Below the pieces are notes generated by a model. That model saw only the letters and a list, made by a program, of their open reading frames with translations, had not been told where the DNA came from and ran no database searches. From positions 178,880 through 242,879 of the forward strand of contig JAKVCC010000004.1 of assembly GCA_022448265.1 (NCBI GenBank): a DNA stretch of 64,000 bases, written 5' to 3'. Origin of the DNA: Pirellulales bacterium (GTDB lineage Bacteria; Planctomycetota; Planctomycetia; Pirellulales; Lacipirellulaceae). The position numbers and the translations under genes are program-made. Shown here piece after piece: positions 1-9,441 of the stretch (its first letter is position 1; each line of letters opens with the position of its first letter).

Positions 1-203
1 TCTTGGCTGGCGGCAAGCTTTATTGCATGTCGAAGAGCGGCAAAGTCGTAGTCTTGGCTGCTGATCGGGAGTTTGGCATGCTGGGAGAAAACGAGTTAGG
101 AGATAGTAGCAGTGCCACGCCTGCAGTGCATGGCCGCCGCATGTACTTGCGAGCGGCCTCTTTTTTAGCGTGTTTGCCGGCCCAGAAAAAAATGGATGAC
201 TAG
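1..203 (+). CDS. C-terminal end of a PQQ-like beta-propeller protein (5' end outside window)
   Basis: The frame is open from the window edge and ends at TAG 201-203. The last 66 residues contain a blade-like pattern: GGKLYCMSKSGKVVVL, then an ATPAVHGRRMYLR segment. This resembles the final repeats of PQQ-binding-like/BamB-type beta-propellers, which in planctomycetes are mostly secreted or periplasmic. Only this fragment is visible, so the domain architecture, signal peptide and function of the whole protein cannot be judged. A GC-rich inverted repeat lies just downstream of the stop. Confidence 0.6.
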   Translation, partial: LAGGKLYCMSKSGKVVVLAADREFGMLGENELGDSSSATPAVHGRRMYLRAASFLACLPAQKKMDD

Positions 204-210
204 CGTTAGT

Positions 211-232
211 CCCCCCCTTTTTTTTGGGGGGG
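211..232. terminator. Homopolymeric hairpin (C7-T8-G7) after the propeller gene
   Basis: Seven C, eight T and seven G in a row form a perfect 7-bp G:C stem with an all-T loop, 8 bp after the stop codon at 203 and before the gene at 274. A stem in this position fits a transcription terminator, but there is no U-tract after it, so a canonical intrinsic terminator is not shown. Confidence 0.4.
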
Positions 233-273
233 CCAATGGGACAGGGAAATACTAGTACCGGGGTAGTCTTGAA

Positions 274-1569
274 ATGGGTTCCCGTAAAATACCAACCGGT
301 TCGCCTGCAGAGCGGCGACAGCAAGAATCGTCCGATCGAGGTGCGTTGGCTGAGCATCAGTTGGATCGTTTGAACCAGCTATTCGATGCGATCTTGCCCA
401 CCAATCAATTTTATTCCAGCAAATTGGCCTCCTGCCCCCGGCAGTTATCCAGCCTCGACCAACTGGGGGACTTACCCTTCACTACGAAAGAGGAGTTGCT
501 CGCTGGATTGGATGGAAATCATTTGCCGGTCAATCTAACTTGGCCTGTTGAACGCTACGTGCGCTATCACCAAACCTCGGGGACCCACGGCAGGCCTATG
601 AGCGTGTACGACACTGCCGCTGATTGGGAGTGGTGGACAGCTTGCTGGCAATACGTACTCGACGCCGCAGAGATCGACGCTGAGGATCGTGTGATGCTGG
701 CTTTTTCTTTTGGCCCGTTCATCGGTTTTTGGAGTGCTCACGATGCACTTGTGGCCCGTGGATCCCTGTTAATTCCCGGCGGAGGCATGAACACGCTGGC
801 TCGCTTGGACTTGTTGCGCCGCGCCCAGGCGACGGTTTTGTTCTGTACGCCAACCTATGCGCTCCATCTGGTTGAGGTGGCTCAGCAGAACAGTATCAAT
901 TTGGCGCATAGCGGTGTGCGAAAGATCGTAGTGGCGGGCGAACCTGGTGGCTCAGTTCCCGCCACGCGCGCTCGAATCGAAACTGCGTGGAACGCGCGCG
1001 TCACCGACCACAGTGGTGCGAGTGAGGTCGGGCCCTGGGGATACGGCGATCCTGATGGGCAGGGTCTTCACGTTCTGGAAAGCGAGTTCATCGCCGAGTT
1101 CTATTCGGTCGAAACAGGTAAGCCTGCCGAAGCAGGCGAGCTTTCGCACTTGGTACTAACCTCGCTAAAACGATACGGCATGCCGATCATCCGTTACCGC
1201 ACGGGCGATCTGGTCCGCCCCACATGGACGAAATCGGGTCGCAACCGTTTTGTGTTCTTGGAGGGTGGGGTTTTGGGCCGCACGGACGACATGATGATTG
1301 TCCGGGGCGTGAATATTTTCCCCAGTTCGCTTGTACAGATTCTGCACAGCTTTCCCGAAGTGGTCGAATATCGTATTACCGTGCGCCGGCGAGGCGAGAT
1401 GGATGAGCTGGTGGTGGAGGTGGAAGATCACCTGCAAAATCCCACGCGCATCGCTGAGGAATTGCGACTGCAATTGGGGCTCAAGGTTGAGGTCCGGCTG
1501 GCCAACGCCATGTCGCTGCCACGTTTCGAGGGCAAAGCCGCCCGTTTTGTTGATCTGCGCGACGGATGA
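274..1569 (+). CDS. Phenylacetate-CoA ligase (PaaK)-like adenylate-forming enzyme
   Basis: The 431-residue protein has the signatures of the PaaK branch of the ANL superfamily: the phosphate-binding loop TSGTHGRP (about 101-108), a DHSGASEVGP segment (245-254) that corresponds to the adenine-binding region, YRTGD (308-312) and the hinge plus GVNIFPSS segment (335-352) typical of PaaK C-terminal domains. Such enzymes activate aryl or other carboxylic acids as acyl-AMP and then as CoA thioesters in the cytoplasm. No other phenylacetate-pathway gene is nearby, so the substrate is unknown. The length matches PaaK proteins (about 430). No strong Shine-Dalgarno is seen before ATG 274. Confidence 0.85.
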   Translation: MGSRKIPTGSPAERRQQESSDRGALAEHQLDRLNQLFDAILPTNQFYSSKLASCPRQLSSLDQLGDLPFTTKEELLAGLDGNHLPVNLTWPVERYVRYHQTSGTHGRPMSVYDTAADWEWWTACWQYVLDAAEIDAEDRVMLAFSFGPFIGFWSAHDALVARGSLLIPGGGMNTLARLDLLRRAQATVLFCTPTYALHLVEVAQQNSINLAHSGVRKIVVAGEPGGSVPATRARIETAWNARVTDHSGASEVGPWGYGDPDGQGLHVLESEFIAEFYSVETGKPAEAGELSHLVLTSLKRYGMPIIRYRTGDLVRPTWTKSGRNRFVFLEGGVLGRTDDMMIVRGVNIFPSSLVQILHSFPEVVEYRITVRRRGEMDELVVEVEDHLQNPTRIAEELRLQLGLKVEVRLANAMSLPRFEGKAARFVDLRDG

Positions 1570-1901
1570 GCTTGGAAGATGCATCAACTGGCGTGAGCTA
1601 TAGCGGCGACTAGCGTTGGTTAGACAGCTTGCATCCGGTCCGATACGAGTCCAGGTCTCGATCGTAATTCCAAAGAAGCAAACAATTCCTTCAGCTCCAC
1701 CCGAGGTAATGGTGTGGTTCTGCCGGGCAACTGCTAGTGACGTTTCTCGTTGGTGAGCTGCAAAGAAGGCCAACGTATTGTTGGCTGCGCGCTGCACAGC
1801 TTGCGACGAGAAGCCATCTTCTTAGAACCATTTGATAAACTTGGTTTGGGGCCACGATTCTGGGGGAATCTTGCCACTGACTGATGGTTTTGAAATGGGC
1901 T
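1570..1901. other. Intergenic region between convergent genes
   Basis: This 332-bp gap separates the rightward PaaK-like gene from the leftward DUF1501 gene. I see no convincing gene, RNA or terminator. An antisense open frame running from the PaaK-like gene into this gap shows no recognisable family pattern. Confidence 0.5.
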
Positions 1902-3332
1902 CTAGGCAATCACGTCGTGTAGTACGTTGCCATACACATCGGTGAGCCGCAGGTCGCGTCCGGCAAAGCGGTAGGTGAGGTCTTGGTGGCTTATGCCCAG
2001 TTGGTGCAGGACCGTGGCCCACAGGTCGTACACGGTCGCCGCATTTTCGACGGCGTGGTAGCCGTACTCGTCGGTTTGCCCATAGATCGTTCCACCCTTT
2101 ACACCGCCCCCGGCGAGCCAAACGCTGAATCCATACGGATTGTGATCGCGGCCTTCGGAGCCTTGCGAGAACGGCGTGCGGCCAAATTCTCCCGCCCAAA
2201 TAATGAGTGTCTCGTCCAATAGACCTCGCGAGCGCAAATCCTTGATCAGGGCGGCGATCGGCTGGTCCACTTGTTGCGCCATGTTGGTGTGACCGATTTT
2301 CAGTCCGCCGTGTTGGTCCCAGGGGTTCGGCCTCTGCCCGTCGCTCGCGTCTTGGCCCAGGCAACTCAGCTCCACAAAACGCACGCCCCTCTCAACCAGT
2401 CGGCGGGCCAGCAGGCATTGGCGCGCGTAGGCAGCTTTGGATGGATGCGGGTCGTCCAGGCCATACATTGCGCGCGTGGCCGGCGACTCTCCAGAAATGT
2501 CGCACAGTTCGGGTACAGACGACTGCATGCGGTAGGCAGTTTCGAAGTTATTGATGGCCGCCTCCACGGGGGCATGCTGATTAACGTTGGCCAAATAAAG
2601 CTCGTCCAGTTGGCGGACTAGGTCGAGGCGCTGCCGCTGCCGCCGGTCGTGCTCGGCCGGGCGGATGTTTTTTACCGCTTCCGGTTGATCGGCGTGAATG
2701 ATGGACCCCTGATGATTGGCGGGCAAAAACCCGTTGCTATATAGGCCCACGCCACCATGGGGAACCGTCGCATAGCCACTTTGCAGCACCACGAATCCAG
2801 GAAGGTTTTGGTTTTCGGATCCCAGGCCATACGAAGCCCATGCACCGGCGCTGGGGGAGCCCTCCAAGGTAAATCCGGTGTGCATGAAGTAGTTGGCCTG
2901 CGCGTGCTCGTTGACCTCGCTGGTCATCGAGCGAATCACGGCCAACTCATCGGCACACTCACCAATGTGCGGAAACATGCTGCTGACCGGAATTCCACTG
3001 TCGCCATGCCGCGTGAATTCAAAAGGACTGGGAAAGATGTTCCCGTTGTTGTTGAACATCGTTCGTTCGATCTTCATGGGCATTGGTTTTCCCGCCTCGC
3101 GCGCGAGGCGAGGCTTGGGGTCGAAGGAATCGATGTGGGAGACGCCACCCGACATGTAGCAGAAGATCACATTCTTTGCTTTGGGCGGAAAATGGGGTCT
3201 GGAAAGTGCCCTGCCAGTCGTCGCCGCGGCGGCCGGCGACTCTTGGCTGATCAGCCCCGCCAGGGCCAGCATTCCGAATCCGGTCGAGGCCTGACAAAGC
3301 ATCGCGCGGCGAGAAAGTTGATCTTGGTTCAT
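1902..3332 (-). CDS. DUF1501 domain-containing secreted protein
   Basis: This is a 476-residue protein with an N-terminal SRRAML twin-arginine-like motif (residues 7-12) followed by a hydrophobic stretch and an Ala-rich cleavage region, so Tat export is likely. The body has DUF1501 (alkaline-phosphatase-like/sulfatase fold) signatures: [21 protein letters not shown], a GVRFVELSC segment, and WAGEFGRTP near the C-terminus. The ATG at 3332 is preferred because the Tat motif begins seven residues later. A longer frame to 3374 overlaps the upstream gene. It follows the DUF1553 gene by 11 bp, the standard planctomycete pairing. The substrate is unknown. Confidence 0.92.
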   Translation of the reverse strand: MNQDQLSRRAMLCQASTGFGMLALAGLISQESPAAAATTGRALSRPHFPPKAKNVIFCYMSGGVSHIDSFDPKPRLAREAGKPMPMKIERTMFNNNGNIFPSPFEFTRHGDSGIPVSSMFPHIGECADELAVIRSMTSEVNEHAQANYFMHTGFTLEGSPSAGAWASYGLGSENQNLPGFVVLQSGYATVPHGGVGLYSNGFLPANHQGSIIHADQPEAVKNIRPAEHDRRQRQRLDLVRQLDELYLANVNQHAPVEAAINNFETAYRMQSSVPELCDISGESPATRAMYGLDDPHPSKAAYARQCLLARRLVERGVRFVELSCLGQDASDGQRPNPWDQHGGLKIGHTNMAQQVDQPIAALIKDLRSRGLLDETLIIWAGEFGRTPFSQGSEGRDHNPYGFSVWLAGGGVKGGTIYGQTDEYGYHAVENAATVYDLWATVLHQLGISHQDLTYRFAGRDLRLTDVYGNVLHDVIA

Positions 3333-3343
3333 GGCAGCGGAAT

Positions 3344-6300
3344 CTATTTGAGGTAAATAAACTCTTTGAGACAAAAAATCGCCTGGGCCAGATCCTGCCA
3401 GTCGGTCGTTTGCAGTTCACGTGATTCGGAAATCGTCTGGAAATAGTTAGCCACCGCTCGCAAGTCTTCGCCAGTGGCGTCGCGCCCAAGCGCCGTGCGG
3501 AGCATCCAGGCATAGCGATCGGCAGGCTGGGCACCTGGGGTTTCAGCCACTGCGAGGGTTGCCCAGGCCTGTGCCCAGGCAATCACTTGGGGATCGTTCA
3601 TCAGCGCCAGAGATTGGGCCGGCACATTGGTCACGTCGCGGCGCCCGCGGGGGCTGGCGGGCGGCGGGGCGTCGAACGCTCGCAGCAGCGGATCGAGGGA
3701 ATTGCGAAGCACCTGTACATAGACACTGCGCCTCGATTGCCGGCCATCGACGCCCGGTCCATACATTTTCTCGTCAAGTTGGCCGCTTATGGCCAAGAGC
3801 GAATCCCGAATTGCCTCAGCTTCCAGTCGACGAACGGGAATGTGCGACAGGTAGCGATTTTCTGGATCAATCGCACGAGCTTTGGCACTGACGCTGGAAT
3901 CCATGGCAAACGACTGAGAGGTTACCAGTAGCCGAATCATTTTTTTGATCGAACCGCCATCGGCTGCGAACCGATTTGCGAGGTAGTCGAGCAGTTCCGG
4001 GTGTGTGGGCTCCTGGCCAAGCCGGCCAAAATTGTCAGGTGTGGCGACGATCCCGTTACCAAACACGTGGTGCCAAATCCTATTGACGATGACACGGGAG
4101 GTCAGCGGGTTGTCGCTCTGCACTAAGTCTTCTGCCAGTTCGCGTCGTCCACTGGCGGGGGTATCGTAGGGCTGGCCGCCCAAGGATTGGAGGAATCGGC
4201 GTGGTACGGGATCGCCCGGACTAAGATGATCACCGCGCACGAAAAGGGGCGCGTCACGCGTGTCTCCCTCCCAGATTCCAGGCGCGCGGGTTGGAAAGGT
4301 GACTTCGGCTTCCAGGCGGCGATACTCCATCACCAGCGGAACCAGGAAGGCTAGCTCAGAGAGCTGATTGGGTAGCAATCCTGATCGCACAAAGTATCGC
4401 AAGAAATGGGTCTGTTCATTGGAAATAGTGCCGGCCTGCCAGGCGCGGACGCACGTGACCAGCGCCCGGCCGTAGCGATCGGCCAGATCGCCCAGATTTT
4501 TGGGTGGCGGGCTGTCTTGTGTAAACAGTGGGGCCACAAACTCTGCTGGCTCTTCGCGCGGCTGAGGGTCGCCTGCGTTGCGAGTGACAACGTCCGTCAC
4601 GCCAAACCAGGATCGGGTAATGATTTCGCCAGAAATGGGCGTATCGCCAGCAGTCGCGAACTCGAAATGGATTTCGTCATCGTGCCAATAGTCTATGGCG
4701 AACCGATACCAGTGCGGCCGGTCGCCGTCCAGAGCTTTAATTTTAAACACGGTGGCACCGCGCGGATAGTTTTGCACGACGTACCGGCCGGTTGCGCCGT
4801 TTGACCCGCTGGCCCGAATCCAAATCTGGTCAAAGTCAACATGCATGCGCGGCGAATTCAGTACGCCATTGTGCTTGCTGGAGAGTAGGTGGGTGTAAAC
4901 TCCTGCTGGATAGATGTCGGCGACCACCTGTTGGCCATCCGTATGGAGCGTCATTGAGCCAGGGGGTGCGGCGTGACCGTTGAGGCCGTTGCCTTCGGGG
5001 AACCAGCTGTCCAGGTCGTTGCCGGAGAGATCCCAGGCGTGGCCTGGACCGAATGCGTGCTGCTTGGCAAGTGCAGCCGCGCTTGCCCGCCAGGCGGTCA
5101 AGAGCCCGTCCCAGGTTGCGGAAAACTCCTCGGGTGGAACCTGGCGCAACTTGGACCATACGTGGAGTGGATTGGCGAGGCCCGCGCCGAGTGCGCCATC
5201 AATTGCCGAATGCCAGTCCGACATTGCCGTCGCTTGCTTAGTGTCGTGCTCGTTGTCCTCGTCCGAACGTGGGATCGGTGCAGCCATTAGTATCGCGGGC
5301 CAATGATGAGCTGTGGCCAGCCACTGCCGAGCGAGGCCAGCACGTATTTGCCGTTTGAGTTCGGTGAGTTCTGTTTTATTGCGGTCGCGAACCTTGGGTG
5401 AGTCGATGGTGATGGTCCCCGGTCGGCAACTGGAAAAGATGCCAAACAGGGCATAGAAATCACTTTGACCGATTGCATCAAACTTATGATCGTGGCACCG
5501 CGAGCACGAAACGGTGAGTCCGGAAAACGCCTTGGAGACTGTGTCGATTTGGTCGTTAGTGAAGCGAACCAATTCGTCTAGCGCATCAGTGGGCGCGAAG
5601 CCATGCTGAACAAATCGAAAGTGCCCGATACCGAGCGCAGATTCGTTGGTGCCCGTGTCGGGATGGCGGCGCGGATTGTCCAATAAATCACCGGCCAGGT
5701 GCTCGCGCACAAGTTGCGGGTAAGGTATGTCGGCGTTTAGCGCGCGGATCAGGTAGTCGCGGTAGCGCCACGCATAGGGAATACGCGGATCGCCCTCACT
5801 GCCGTGGGTGTCGGCATAGCGCACCCAATCCATCCAGTGGCGGGCCCAGCGTTCGCCAAAGCGGGGCGATGCGAGCTGTTGGGTGACTAGGTCGTCCACA
5901 GCTCGGAGGGGGTCGCGCTGGTGAGCCTCGATAAAGGCCAACCGCTGCTCGGGCGTGGGGGGCAAACCGGTGAGGGCAAAAGTGAGTCGGCGGAGGAGCG
6001 CGCTTGGTTCTACCGGTTTGGCTGGGGACAATGCGACCTCTCTCAAGCGGCGCAATACAAATTGGTCTACTGGATGAACGGACCATCGGTTGTCGTCAAC
6101 GTCGGGTGCGGCGACATCCTTCGGTGGCTGAAAGCTCCACCATTCCATCCGCCGCTGGCGAATGGCCTCCCAACTGGTAGCTTCGGCCAGCTCCGCTGCA
6201 CTGGGGGGTTGGTCCCGTGGATCGGGCGCGCCCAGGTCGATCCAGCGGGCAATATTGCGCAGTACCTCGTCATCGAGACGCGGCCCATCGGCCGGCATTC

Positions 6301-6616
6301 GCTGGCCTTCGATTTCGTGGCGCAGCACGGCTAATAGCAAGCTGTCAGCGGAGTTGCCCGGTAGAATTGCCGGGCCCGAGTTGCCACCTTCCCGCAGGCC
6401 CCCGCGAAAGTCGAGTGCCAAACCAGCTTCAGCTTCTGCTGAGCTGTTGTGGCACTTGTAGCAGTGTTCGACCAAGACGGGGCGAATCTTTTCCTCGAAC
6501 AGCTCACGATGCTCCAAGGAAAGGCCACTTACGTCGCCTGGTGCCGCTATCGATCCGGTCACCACCGCCCCGTGAAGGGCCAGTAAGACCACTCCGATAA
6601 GTTTACGAGGCATCAT
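3344..6616 (-). CDS. PSCyt1-DUF1549-DUF1553 protein (planctomycete cytochrome-like)
   Basis: The 1090-residue protein starts with a signal peptide (about 1-25) and a c-type heme motif CYKCH (52-56) inside a PSCyt1 domain that ends with the usual [15 protein letters not shown]1549 domain follows ([14 protein letters not shown], about 179-191, onwards) with a second CxxCH, CSRCH (371-375). The C-terminal DUF1553 domain contains [18 protein letters not shown] and ends in LKEFIYLK. A central insert (about 500-720) resembles a carbohydrate-binding or LamG-like segment, although that is only inferred. These large proteins are paired with DUF1501 proteins and expanded in Planctomycetota. They are thought to be periplasmic and possibly involved in redox-linked polysaccharide use, but no activity is established. 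Confidence 0.93.
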   Translation of the reverse strand: MMPRKLIGVVLLALHGAVVTGSIAAPGDVSGLSLEHRELFEEKIRPVLVEHCYKCHNSSAEAEAGLALDFRGGLREGGNSGPAILPGNSADSLLLAVLRHEIEGQRMPADGPRLDDEVLRNIARWIDLGAPDPRDQPPSAAELAEATSWEAIRQRRMEWWSFQPPKDVAAPDVDDNRWSVHPVDQFVLRRLREVALSPAKPVEPSALLRRLTFALTGLPPTPEQRLAFIEAHQRDPLRAVDDLVTQQLASPRFGERWARHWMDWVRYADTHGSEGDPRIPYAWRYRDYLIRALNADIPYPQLVREHLAGDLLDNPRRHPDTGTNESALGIGHFRFVQHGFAPTDALDELVRFTNDQIDTVSKAFSGLTVSCSRCHDHKFDAIGQSDFYALFGIFSSCRPGTITIDSPKVRDRNKTELTELKRQIRAGLARQWLATAHHWPAILMAAPIPRSDEDNEHDTKQATAMSDWHSAIDGALGAGLANPLHVWSKLRQVPPEEFSATWDGLLTAWRASAAALAKQHAFGPGHAWDLSGNDLDSWFPEGNGLNGHAAPPGSMTLHTDGQQVVADIYPAGVYTHLLSSKHNGVLNSPRMHVDFDQIWIRASGSNGATGRYVVQNYPRGATVFKIKALDGDRPHWYRFAIDYWHDDEIHFEFATAGDTPISGEIITRSWFGVTDVVTRNAGDPQPREEPAEFVAPLFTQDSPPPKNLGDLADRYGRALVTCVRAWQAGTISNEQTHFLRYFVRSGLLPNQLSELAFLVPLVMEYRRLEAEVTFPTRAPGIWEGDTRDAPLFVRGDHLSPGDPVPRRFLQSLGGQPYDTPASGRRELAEDLVQSDNPLTSRVIVNRIWHHVFGNGIVATPDNFGRLGQEPTHPELLDYLANRFAADGGSIKKMIRLLVTSQSFAMDSSVSAKARAIDPENRYLSHIPVRRLEAEAIRDSLLAISGQLDEKMYGPGVDGRQSRRSVYVQVLRNSLDPLLRAFDAPPPASPRGRRDVTNVPAQSLALMNDPQVIAWAQAWATLAVAETPGAQPADRYAWMLRTALGRDATGEDLRAVANYFQTISESRELQTTDWQDLAQAIFCLKEFIYLK

Positions 6617-6774
6617 GCTTTCTACTAATCCGGAGATTAGCTGCTGGAGAGTCAGAGAATCAAAGGCAGGGGATGCCGCCTATTATAAACTACTGGGACT
6701 GTTGTCGTGCGGTAGGCACAACGGATTTTTTGGCCTCCTGACGGGTTTTCGGTGGAGTAATTTCTCCAATTTCT

Positions 6775-8370
6775 TCAAAGACCCTGTTGGAGCACCTTCC
6801 GCTGGTAGTTCTTCTGTTCGTGATCGTTGGATTTGGTCATCACGTCTGCAAGCGTCTGACGGAATGCCCCAATCCTCTGCTGCTGGTCTGGTGCGGTGAT
6901 TAAGTTTTTAAGGCAACCCGGATCGGCGGCCGTATCATAGAATTCTTCCGGCGCTCGGTACTTCTCGAAGTTGGCGCGTCTGGTATAGCCGGTTTCTCCC
7001 AAAATGCGGCGGATGGCCTGGCTCCCCGACATTTCCAGTGGGATTTCGCGTTTGCCATCGGCCCACGCGTTCCAAATGTAGGTGTAGTGATTGCTGGTCA
7101 CCGCTCGCATAGGTCGGTAATTGTCATGCTTGTCGACAAGATCTTTTGTGAACTGGGAAAATTGCTTGTCCCTCTCCGGATAGTTATTCATGTAATTGAA
7201 GCAGGTGTAGACCCTTTGTCGCCAGTCTTCCGGATTTTCTCCAGCCAATATGGGCATCAACGAGCGGCCGTCCACACCGGCCAGAGCCGGCAAGCCAGCG
7301 GCCTCAATGAATGTTGGCACAAGGTCTATGCTTGAGAGAACGTGTTCGGTATCCACTCTACCGGCGGCAATTGTGTTGGGCCATCGGACAATAAGTGGAG
7401 TTTTCGTGCCGTAAGGATAAAGCGACCACTTAGCGAAGGCTTTGCCGATACCGTGATCGGACAGGAACACGACGAGCGTGTTATCTTCCAAGCCGGTGTC
7501 TTCGAGCGCCTTCAGTACGGCGCCCACACATGCGTCCAGGCGCGGCATGCTGTTGTAATAGGTCACCAACTCCTCTCTTATTTCTGGGGTATCCGGATAG
7601 CAAGCAGGAATTGGAATTTGTTCGGGTTGGTAGGTGCGACTAGGGTCCGGATAGGGTTTGCCATTTGGGTATGTCTTATAGTCCGTACGGCCCATCATCA
7701 TGTCGATCCATTCCTTCGTTTCGTACTTTTGTCCCGCCCAGTATTCGTGCGGATCTAATGGATTGGCATTCAGAAAAAAAGGCTTGCCTTCCGCAAGGGC
7801 TCGTTGGAAAAACTCCTTGCTCAGTTGATAAAATTTTCTGGGATCACGTCCTGCCGCCAGATCTGCACCGCTTATTTTGACGTCGAATTGGTCCAGCTGT
7901 CCGGCAGCACTACTATCCAATTTGGCCATTACGCCGGTGAGATACCCAGCTTTCCGCAAATAGGCGAAAACGGTCGGCAGCTTCTTATGCGATTTCGCGT
8001 CCCATGTTTTGGGAATGCTGTTTTTTGGGTGGCACAAAAAACCCGTGCAGTGCGGATAGCGTCCCGTCATCATTGCAGCGCGCGATGGACCGCAAACGGG
8101 GGTCATCACATGACAATTTTCAAACAAGAGTCCTTCTGCAGCGAGTTGGTCTAGATGAGGACTGATGCCGGGCAGTTGGCAGCCGGTGACCCCCAGGGAG
8201 TCGTAGTTCATATCGTCGGCCGTGATCAAAAGGATATTGAGCCGTTTGCCTGAGGGATTCTGGCCAGTCAAAGGCTGAGCAATCTCGGCTTGCGCTGAGG
8301 GCGGCAGCAGAATAGGCAGGCTCAGGAAAAAACTAATCAGGGCGGCGATGCGAACTACAGTCTGGATCAT
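6775..8370 (-). CDS. Secreted Cys-type sulfatase
   Basis: This 531-residue sulfatase (alkaline phosphatase superfamily) has an N-terminal signal peptide ending near PPSAQA, a metal-binding TADD motif (about 50-53) and the sulfatase signature C-G-P-S-R (Cys93), where Cys becomes formylglycine. FLSDHGIGKAFAKWSLYPYG and TPLIVRWP are later conserved segments. The ATG at 8370 is chosen over 8424 because AAGGAAAA lies about 6 bases before it and the signal peptide starts there. Sulfatases of this kind release sulfate from sulfated glycans in the periplasm or outside the cell. The exact substrate cannot be told. Activation would need a formylglycine-generating enzyme not seen here. Confidence 0.93.
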   Translation of the reverse strand: MIQTVVRIAALISFFLSLPILLPPSAQAEIAQPLTGQNPSGKRLNILLITADDMNYDSLGVTGCQLPGISPHLDQLAAEGLLFENCHVMTPVCGPSRAAMMTGRYPHCTGFLCHPKNSIPKTWDAKSHKKLPTVFAYLRKAGYLTGVMAKLDSSAAGQLDQFDVKISGADLAAGRDPRKFYQLSKEFFQRALAEGKPFFLNANPLDPHEYWAGQKYETKEWIDMMMGRTDYKTYPNGKPYPDPSRTYQPEQIPIPACYPDTPEIREELVTYYNSMPRLDACVGAVLKALEDTGLEDNTLVVFLSDHGIGKAFAKWSLYPYGTKTPLIVRWPNTIAAGRVDTEHVLSSIDLVPTFIEAAGLPALAGVDGRSLMPILAGENPEDWRQRVYTCFNYMNNYPERDKQFSQFTKDLVDKHDNYRPMRAVTSNHYTYIWNAWADGKREIPLEMSGSQAIRRILGETGYTRRANFEKYRAPEEFYDTAADPGCLKNLITAPDQQQRIGAFRQTLADVMTKSNDHEQKNYQRKVLQQGL

Positions 8371-8951
8371 TGCAGTTTTCCTTAACGAAGACACACTAAC
8401 CATTGAAAGTAGAAAGCGGTGCAAGCCGCAGCCCTATAGAGTCCGCTAGCCTGCGGGCCACGGCTTAAATTGCAGAGCCCGACGTGAGCAGACGTGTTCC
8501 TAATGCTCGATTATAGTAACGAATTACCGGTGCGCTGACCATCGTGCAGGCTTCTCGTTCCGCAGATGCGGCCAGAGCCCCAGCTACGTGACGTCATTAG
8601 TAAACGCAGACTGCCGGAAAGACTCGCGATCCGCTTGCACCGCCGGTAGGAGCAAGGCAACTAGGACGTCAATGATGGCAGTCACTACCAACAGTTTGGC
8701 AAGCGTGAAGCATTTTATCGGCCGGGTCTCAGCATTGGGTTCCATGGCCTGGTTCTTGTGGCAAGGGGCAAATTGCGCTGGGCCACATTGTTACCTCGCG
8801 ACTAACAACAACACCAATTAGATACAAAAGAGGAATGGGCACAGCTACGAGTCACTTGGCCGGTTTTTTGCGAAAACACCTTAGTTAGTGGGTGTCGCCT
8901 TTTTTGACTGTGGGTTAATTTAGGGGAGGGTATTTAGGGGGAGGAGAAACG
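8371..8951. other. Intergenic region around the DUF1559 remnant
   Basis: This gap between the divergent sulfatase and DUF971 genes holds the decayed pseudopilin fragment at 8584-8745 and must contain promoters for both flanking genes. I recognise nothing else in it. A 77-codon forward frame at 8588-8821 lies mostly antisense to the remnant and looks spurious. Confidence 0.5.
8584..8745 (-). pseudogene. Truncated, decayed DUF1559 pseudopilin-like N-terminus
   Basis: The reverse strand encodes 53 residues starting at ATG 8745 and ending at TAG 8584-8586. Residues 13-37 read FTLAKLLVVTAII, then [13 protein letters not shown], which matches the DUF1559/prepilin consensus [26 protein letters not shown]. 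The residue before Phe is Cys instead of Gly, and the conserved Glu5 of the pilin helix is Lys. Homology stops after about 45 residues, where an intact family member goes on for another 250 (compare 61654-62571 in this window). It is best read as a remnant. A tiny expressed membrane peptide cannot be excluded. Confidence 0.65.
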
Positions 8952-9275
8952 GTGTTGCATATTCAGCCTTGGAAGATTGAATTGGTGGCGCCGGAGCGCT
9001 TGCAGATCGAGTGGAGCGATGGCCAAGTGCGACAATACTTGGTTGTCGAACTGCGCGAGAATTGTCCCTGTGCCTCTTGTCGTGAGAAACGAAAAACGCC
9101 GCCTGGGTCGGTGATGGCACTTCCGGTGATTTCCCAGAAAGAAGCGCAGCCGCTACGCATTACGCAGATGGACCCCGCCGGCCGCTACGCCTATGCCATC
9201 CATTTTAGCGACGGCCACGATACGGGGCTCTTTACTTTGGAGTCGCTTCGCGATTTGGGCAGCCCAGTTTCGTAA
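8952..9275 (+). CDS. DUF971 domain protein
   Basis: This 107-residue protein matches the DUF971 (GBBH-like N-terminal) family: an IEWSDG segment near the start, ENCPCASCRE with the paired Cys, and the C-terminal YAIHFSDGHDTGLFTLESLR pattern. The start is probably GTG 8952, five bases after a GGGGGAGGAG Shine-Dalgarno. A TTG one codon later is an alternative. The domain occurs alone in bacteria, fused to iron-sulfur carrier ATPases, and as the N-terminal part of gamma-butyrobetaine hydroxylase. The Cys residues suggest metal binding. The cellular role is not established. Confidence 0.85.
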   Translation: MLHIQPWKIELVAPERLQIEWSDGQVRQYLVVELRENCPCASCREKRKTPPGSVMALPVISQKEAQPLRITQMDPAGRYAYAIHFSDGHDTGLFTLESLRDLGSPVS

Positions 9276-9441
9276 GGGTGCCCGTCGAAGGCAGCGAATA
9301 TCGTAGCGCGAGCGCCCTCGCTCACATTGCCCTGCACAAGCCACTGCTTGCGCTACATGGCGTGGCCCATTGGGGCGTTGGGGAGTCTCGGGATGCCAGC
9401 TGCAATGGACACGCTATCCCCGGGCGTTAATTGGGCCGTCT

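Noticed and set aside
1165..1797. Leftward frame of 210 codons overlapping the PaaK-like gene
   Set aside because: It lies mostly antisense to a clear gene and has no recognisable motif.
2757..3356. Rightward frame of 199 codons inside the DUF1501 gene
   Set aside because: Antisense shadow of a well-supported gene, with basic low-complexity content.
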